This document shows positions 61,231 through 64,000 of a stretch of 64,000 nt of DNA, piece by piece (within the stretch, counting starts at the first letter, position 1; each line of letters starts with the position of its first letter). The DNA comes from RH-AL1 sp964244495. Its GTDB lineage: Bacteria > Pseudomonadota > Alphaproteobacteria > Rhizobiales > Beijerinckiaceae. Location of the stretch: contig CAXTIU010000014.1 of the NCBI GenBank assembly GCA_964244495.1, forward strand, positions 1 to 64,000, in the 5' to 3' direction. The notes under the pieces are model-generated. The model saw only the letters and a program-made list of their open reading frames with translations, did no database searches and was not told where the DNA came from. The position numbers and the translations under genes are program-made.

Positions 61231-61392
61231 CTTAATGTCTCCGAGTCGATCTCGAACGCGCGTCATCGCGTCCCGCTCATACCCGCACATCGGCCGCGCG
61301 GGCGCCCGGTCAAGGGTGCCGAAACGACGCCTGGGCAAAGCGCGCGTAGCCACGCTGGACCGCGCCGGCTATAGAGGCGGCCGGAGACAAGC

Positions 61393-62148
61393 ATGGCGCA
61401 GGCGGACGATTTCACCCACTTCGGCTTCGCCGACGTCAAGCTGGACGAGAAGCAGGAGCGGGTCGACGACGTCTTCCGCAAGGTGGCCGATCGCTACGAT
61501 GTCATGAACGACCTGATGTCGCTCGGCCTGCACCGCCTGTGGAAGGACCGGCTCGTCGCCATGGTCAACCCGCCCCGGCGCGGCCGCTTCGACCATCTCG
61601 ACGTCGCCGGCGGCACGGGGGACGTGGCCTTCCGGGTCGCCAGGGCCGGCGGCCGCGACACCGCCGTGACCGTGCTCGACATCAACGCCGACATGCTGGA
61701 GGTCGGCCGGGGGCGGGCGGCCAAGCGCGGGCTCGGCCACTTGACCTTCGTCGAGGCCAACGCCGAGGACCTGCCCTTCGAGGACGGCCGCTTCAACGCC
61801 TACACGGTCGCCTTCGGCATCCGCAACGTGCCGCGCATCGACGTCGCGCTGCGGGAAGCCTGGCGCGTGCTGAAGCGGGGCGGCCAGTTTCTGTGCCTCG
61901 AATTCTCGCACGTCGACCTGCCCGGGGTCGACAAGCTCTACGACGCCTATTCCTTCGCGGTGCTGCCGCGCGTCGGCCAGGCGGTGACGGGCGACGGCGC
62001 CGCCTACCAGTACCTCGTCGAGTCGATCCGCAAGTTCCCGGACGCGGACGCGTTCGCGCGCATGGTCGACGCGGCCGGTTTCCGCAACACGAGCTTCGTC
62101 AGGCTCTCGGGCGGCATCGTCGCCATCCATCGGGGCTGGAAGCTGTGA
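61393..62148 (+). CDS. ubiE: Ubiquinone/menaquinone biosynthesis C-methyltransferase
   Basis: SAM-dependent C-methylation step of ubiquinone synthesis. 251 residues; the motifs YDVMNDLMSLGLHRLWK, LDVAGGTGDVAFR (SAM loop) and FGIRNVPRIDVALREAWRV-type sequence are diagnostic. It is divergent from mutM/CHRD and leads into ubiB, 37 bases on. Confidence 0.95.
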   Translation: MAQADDFTHFGFADVKLDEKQERVDDVFRKVADRYDVMNDLMSLGLHRLWKDRLVAMVNPPRRGRFDHLDVAGGTGDVAFRVARAGGRDTAVTVLDINADMLEVGRGRAAKRGLGHLTFVEANAEDLPFEDGRFNAYTVAFGIRNVPRIDVALREAWRVLKRGGQFLCLEFSHVDLPGVDKLYDAYSFAVLPRVGQAVTGDGAAYQYLVESIRKFPDADAFARMVDAAGFRNTSFVRLSGGIVAIHRGWKL

Positions 62149-62185
62149 GGAGCCCTGGCGGAGCCGGAGCGGGGGCACGCCGGGC

Positions 62186-63766
62186 GTGATCCTCCCGCTT
62201 GGGTCCTTCCTGCGGCTGGCCCGCGCCGGCTTCGTGCTCGCCCGCGCCGGTGTGTTCAACGACGTCAACACCGCCCTACTGCCGCCCGCCGCCAAGCTGC
62301 CGCTGGCTTTGGCGCGCCTGATCGGACGCGGAACCAAGGACGGCGGAGCCGCGGGCTCCGGCCTCGACGCCCTTCCCGGCGCCATCGGCCGGCTCGGGCC
62401 GTCCTACGTCAAGCTCGGCCAGTTCCTCGCCACCCGGCCCGACGTGGTCGGCCCGGCCGTGGTGCGCGTGCTGGAACGGCTGCAGGACCGCGCCGAACCC
62501 TTCCCGCGCGACGTCGCCGTCCGGCAGATCGAGGCCGCCTTCGGCTGCGGGATCGGGACGCTCTTCGTCTCGGTCGGCGACGCGGTCGCCGCCGCCTCCA
62601 TAGCCCAGGTCCACAAGGGCCGGGTCCGCGACGCGCTCGGCGAGCGCGACGTGGCCATCAAGGTGCGCCGTCCCGGCATCGCCGCCCTGCTGGCGCGCGA
62701 CTTCAACGACCTGCTGCAGGCGGCGCGCTTCGTGGACCGGTACTTCCCCCGCACGCGGCGGCTGCGGCCGGTCGGCGTCGTCGAGGTGCTGGTGCGGACC
62801 GTGAAGATGGAGACGGACTTCCGCATCGAGGCGGCGGCGGCCTCGGAGTTCGCCGAGAACATCGAGCGCGACGTCGACTTCCGCATCCCGGCCATCGACT
62901 GGGACCGCACCGCCGCCGAGGTCCTGACGCTCGAATGGATCGATGGCGTCAAGCTGTCGGACGTGCCCGCGCTGGCCCGCAAAGGCTACGACCTGCCCAA
63001 GCTCGGCGCCGCCGTGATCCAGTCGTTCCTGCGCCACGCCATGCGCGACGGCTTCTTCCACGCCGACATGCACCAGGGCAACCTGTTCATCGACCGGGAG
63101 CAGCGGCTGGTCGCGGTCGACTTCGGGATCATGGGCCGGCTCGGCGTCAAGGAGCGCCGTTTCCTCGCCGAGATCCTGTACGGCTTCATCACCCGCGACT
63201 ACATCCGCGTCGCGGAGGTGCATTTCGAGGCGGGCTACGTGCCCTCCACCCACCGCGTCGAGGATTTCGCGCAAGCGATCCGGGCGATCGGCGAGCCGAT
63301 CCATTCGCGCACCGCCGACGAGATCTCGATGGCGCGCCTGCTCACCCTGCTGTTCGAGATCACCGCGCTGTTCGACATGCACACGCGCACCGAGCTGGTG
63401 CTGCTGCAAAAGACGATGGTGGTGGTGGAGGGCGTCGCCCGCACGCTCGACCCGCGCCTCGACATGTGGTCCACCGCGGAGCCGGTGGTGCGCACCTGGA
63501 TCCAGGAGAACCTTGGGCCGATCGGCAAGCTGGGGGACGCCGGCCGCGCGCTCGGCACGCTCGGGCGCTTCACCGCCAACCTGCCGCAGACGCTGGTGCG
63601 CGCCGAGCGCACGGTCGGCAAGCTGGAGGACATGATCGACAACGGGGTCGGGGTCTCGCCCGAGGCCCTGCGCGATTTCGGCGCCATGCAGAAGCGTTCG
63701 CAGCGCCTCGGCCAAGTGGCGCTCTGGGTGCTGGCGGCGATCGTCGCATACCATTTCCTGCGCTAG
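62186..63766 (+). CDS. ubiB: Ubiquinone biosynthesis atypical kinase UbiB
   Basis: ADCK/ABC1-family protein required for ubiquinone synthesis, 526 residues, GTG start. The KxGQ motif (YVKLGQFLATRPDVV), the Ala-rich loop (AAASIAQVHKG), the catalytic-loop equivalent FFHADMHQGNLFI and the metal-binding VAVDFGIMG are present; a C-terminal transmembrane helix (LGQVALWVLAAIVAYHFL) anchors it in the membrane. Confidence 0.94.
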   Translation: MILPLGSFLRLARAGFVLARAGVFNDVNTALLPPAAKLPLALARLIGRGTKDGGAAGSGLDALPGAIGRLGPSYVKLGQFLATRPDVVGPAVVRVLERLQDRAEPFPRDVAVRQIEAAFGCGIGTLFVSVGDAVAAASIAQVHKGRVRDALGERDVAIKVRRPGIAALLARDFNDLLQAARFVDRYFPRTRRLRPVGVVEVLVRTVKMETDFRIEAAAASEFAENIERDVDFRIPAIDWDRTAAEVLTLEWIDGVKLSDVPALARKGYDLPKLGAAVIQSFLRHAMRDGFFHADMHQGNLFIDREQRLVAVDFGIMGRLGVKERRFLAEILYGFITRDYIRVAEVHFEAGYVPSTHRVEDFAQAIRAIGEPIHSRTADEISMARLLTLLFEITALFDMHTRTELVLLQKTMVVVEGVARTLDPRLDMWSTAEPVVRTWIQENLGPIGKLGDAGRALGTLGRFTANLPQTLVRAERTVGKLEDMIDNGVGVSPEALRDFGAMQKRSQRLGQVALWVLAAIVAYHFLR

Positions 63767-63777
63767 GACGGCGGGGA

Positions 63778-64000
63778 TCAGACCAGCGTGGCCTTGTAGA
63801 GCGCGCGCAGCTCGCCCCAGGCGCGCTCGGCGGCGGCCTCATCGTAGACGGCGCTGCCCTTCACGCACCAGCCATGGTTGGCGCCGGGATAAACGTCGAC
63901 TTCGGCCGGCACATGGGCTCGCGTGAAGCTCGTCCGCAGCACGTCCTTGGCATCGGGCTGGCGCGCGTCGTCGTTGGCGGCGATCGCGCAGACGAAGCGC
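63778..64000 (-). CDS. Dienelactone hydrolase family protein, C-terminal part
   Basis: The gene runs off the window; the last 73 residues are visible: RFVCAIAANDDARQPDAKD, then DVYPGANHGWC with the catalytic His, and the helix ERAWGELRALYKATLV before the stop. The fold and the placing of the His fit the alpha/beta-hydrolase dienelactone hydrolase family. It converges with ubiB. Confidence 0.8.
   Translation of the reverse strand, partial: RFVCAIAANDDARQPDAKDVLRTSFTRAHVPAEVDVYPGANHGWCVKGSAVYDEAAAERAWGELRALYKATLV

Overview
This window comes from a high-GC alphaproteobacterium, most likely of the Hyphomicrobiales (Rhizobiales). The evidence is the irr / fabA-fabB-fabI arrangement, a roughly 2,100-residue growth-pole-ring type protein (GPR/RgsE), an alphaproteobacterial RNase P RNA, a mutM // ubiE-ubiB block, and B12 genes behind a cobalamin riboswitch. 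The genus cannot be fixed from the sequence alone.

Two kinds of DNA alternate. Positions 1-23.3 kb and 38.65-44.4 kb are accessory DNA: insertion sequences, gene fragments and visibly lower GC. Positions 23.35-38.6 kb and 44.9-64 kb are ordinary dense chromosomal backbone.

Accessory region 1. (a) 1.1-14.7 kb is a catabolic island. It holds a cytochrome P450 with its own 2Fe-2S ferredoxin, an AraC regulator, four acyl-CoA-dehydrogenase-fold flavin monooxygenases, one flavin reductase, two ACMSD-type amidohydrolases, TetR and GntR regulators, and an extra RibF-type FAD synthetase whose riboflavin-kinase motif looks lost. The plus-strand operon (3.9-9.3 kb) and the minus-strand operon (14.7-10.4 kb) converge. 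The genes together look like a pathway for oxygenating and cleaving a cyclic or aromatic compound; the substrate is unknown. (b) 14.8-21.9 kb is an IS graveyard. It contains an internally deleted IS630-type element, two full-length inverted IS630 copies (1,051 bp each) around about 4.2 kb, an Nramp transporter gene split by a decayed IS630 element, fragments of F420-type reductase and LysR genes, and one intact SDR/HxlR divergent pair. (c) 21.9-23.3 kb is an AT-rich decayed gene, translationally coupled to a 256-residue membrane-anchored protein just downstream of leuB.

Backbone 1 (23.35-38.6 kb): leuB, the YcjX/YcjF-like pair, a TrxR-type ferredoxin reductase with its ferredoxin, an HPt protein divergent from the giant GPR-like gene, rnpB, a glycine-zipper lipoprotein and an AmpD-type amidase. 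Accessory region 2 (38.65-44.4 kb): an IS4/IS701-like transposase, a catalytically damaged IS630 element, a family 2 glycosyltransferase, and a fused IS481/IS630 remnant carrying small GC-rich hairpins. Backbone 2 (44.9-64 kb): pdeM-like phosphoesterase, transglutaminase, coaBC-dut, fabA-fabB-fabI with irr, B12 genes (cobD-like, DUF1636, cobH, cobI), a DMT transporter, a trypsin-like protease, an L,D-transpeptidase, mutM, a CHRD protein, ubiE, ubiB and the end of a dienelactone hydrolase. No tRNA gene, 16S/23S rRNA or CRISPR array was recognised.
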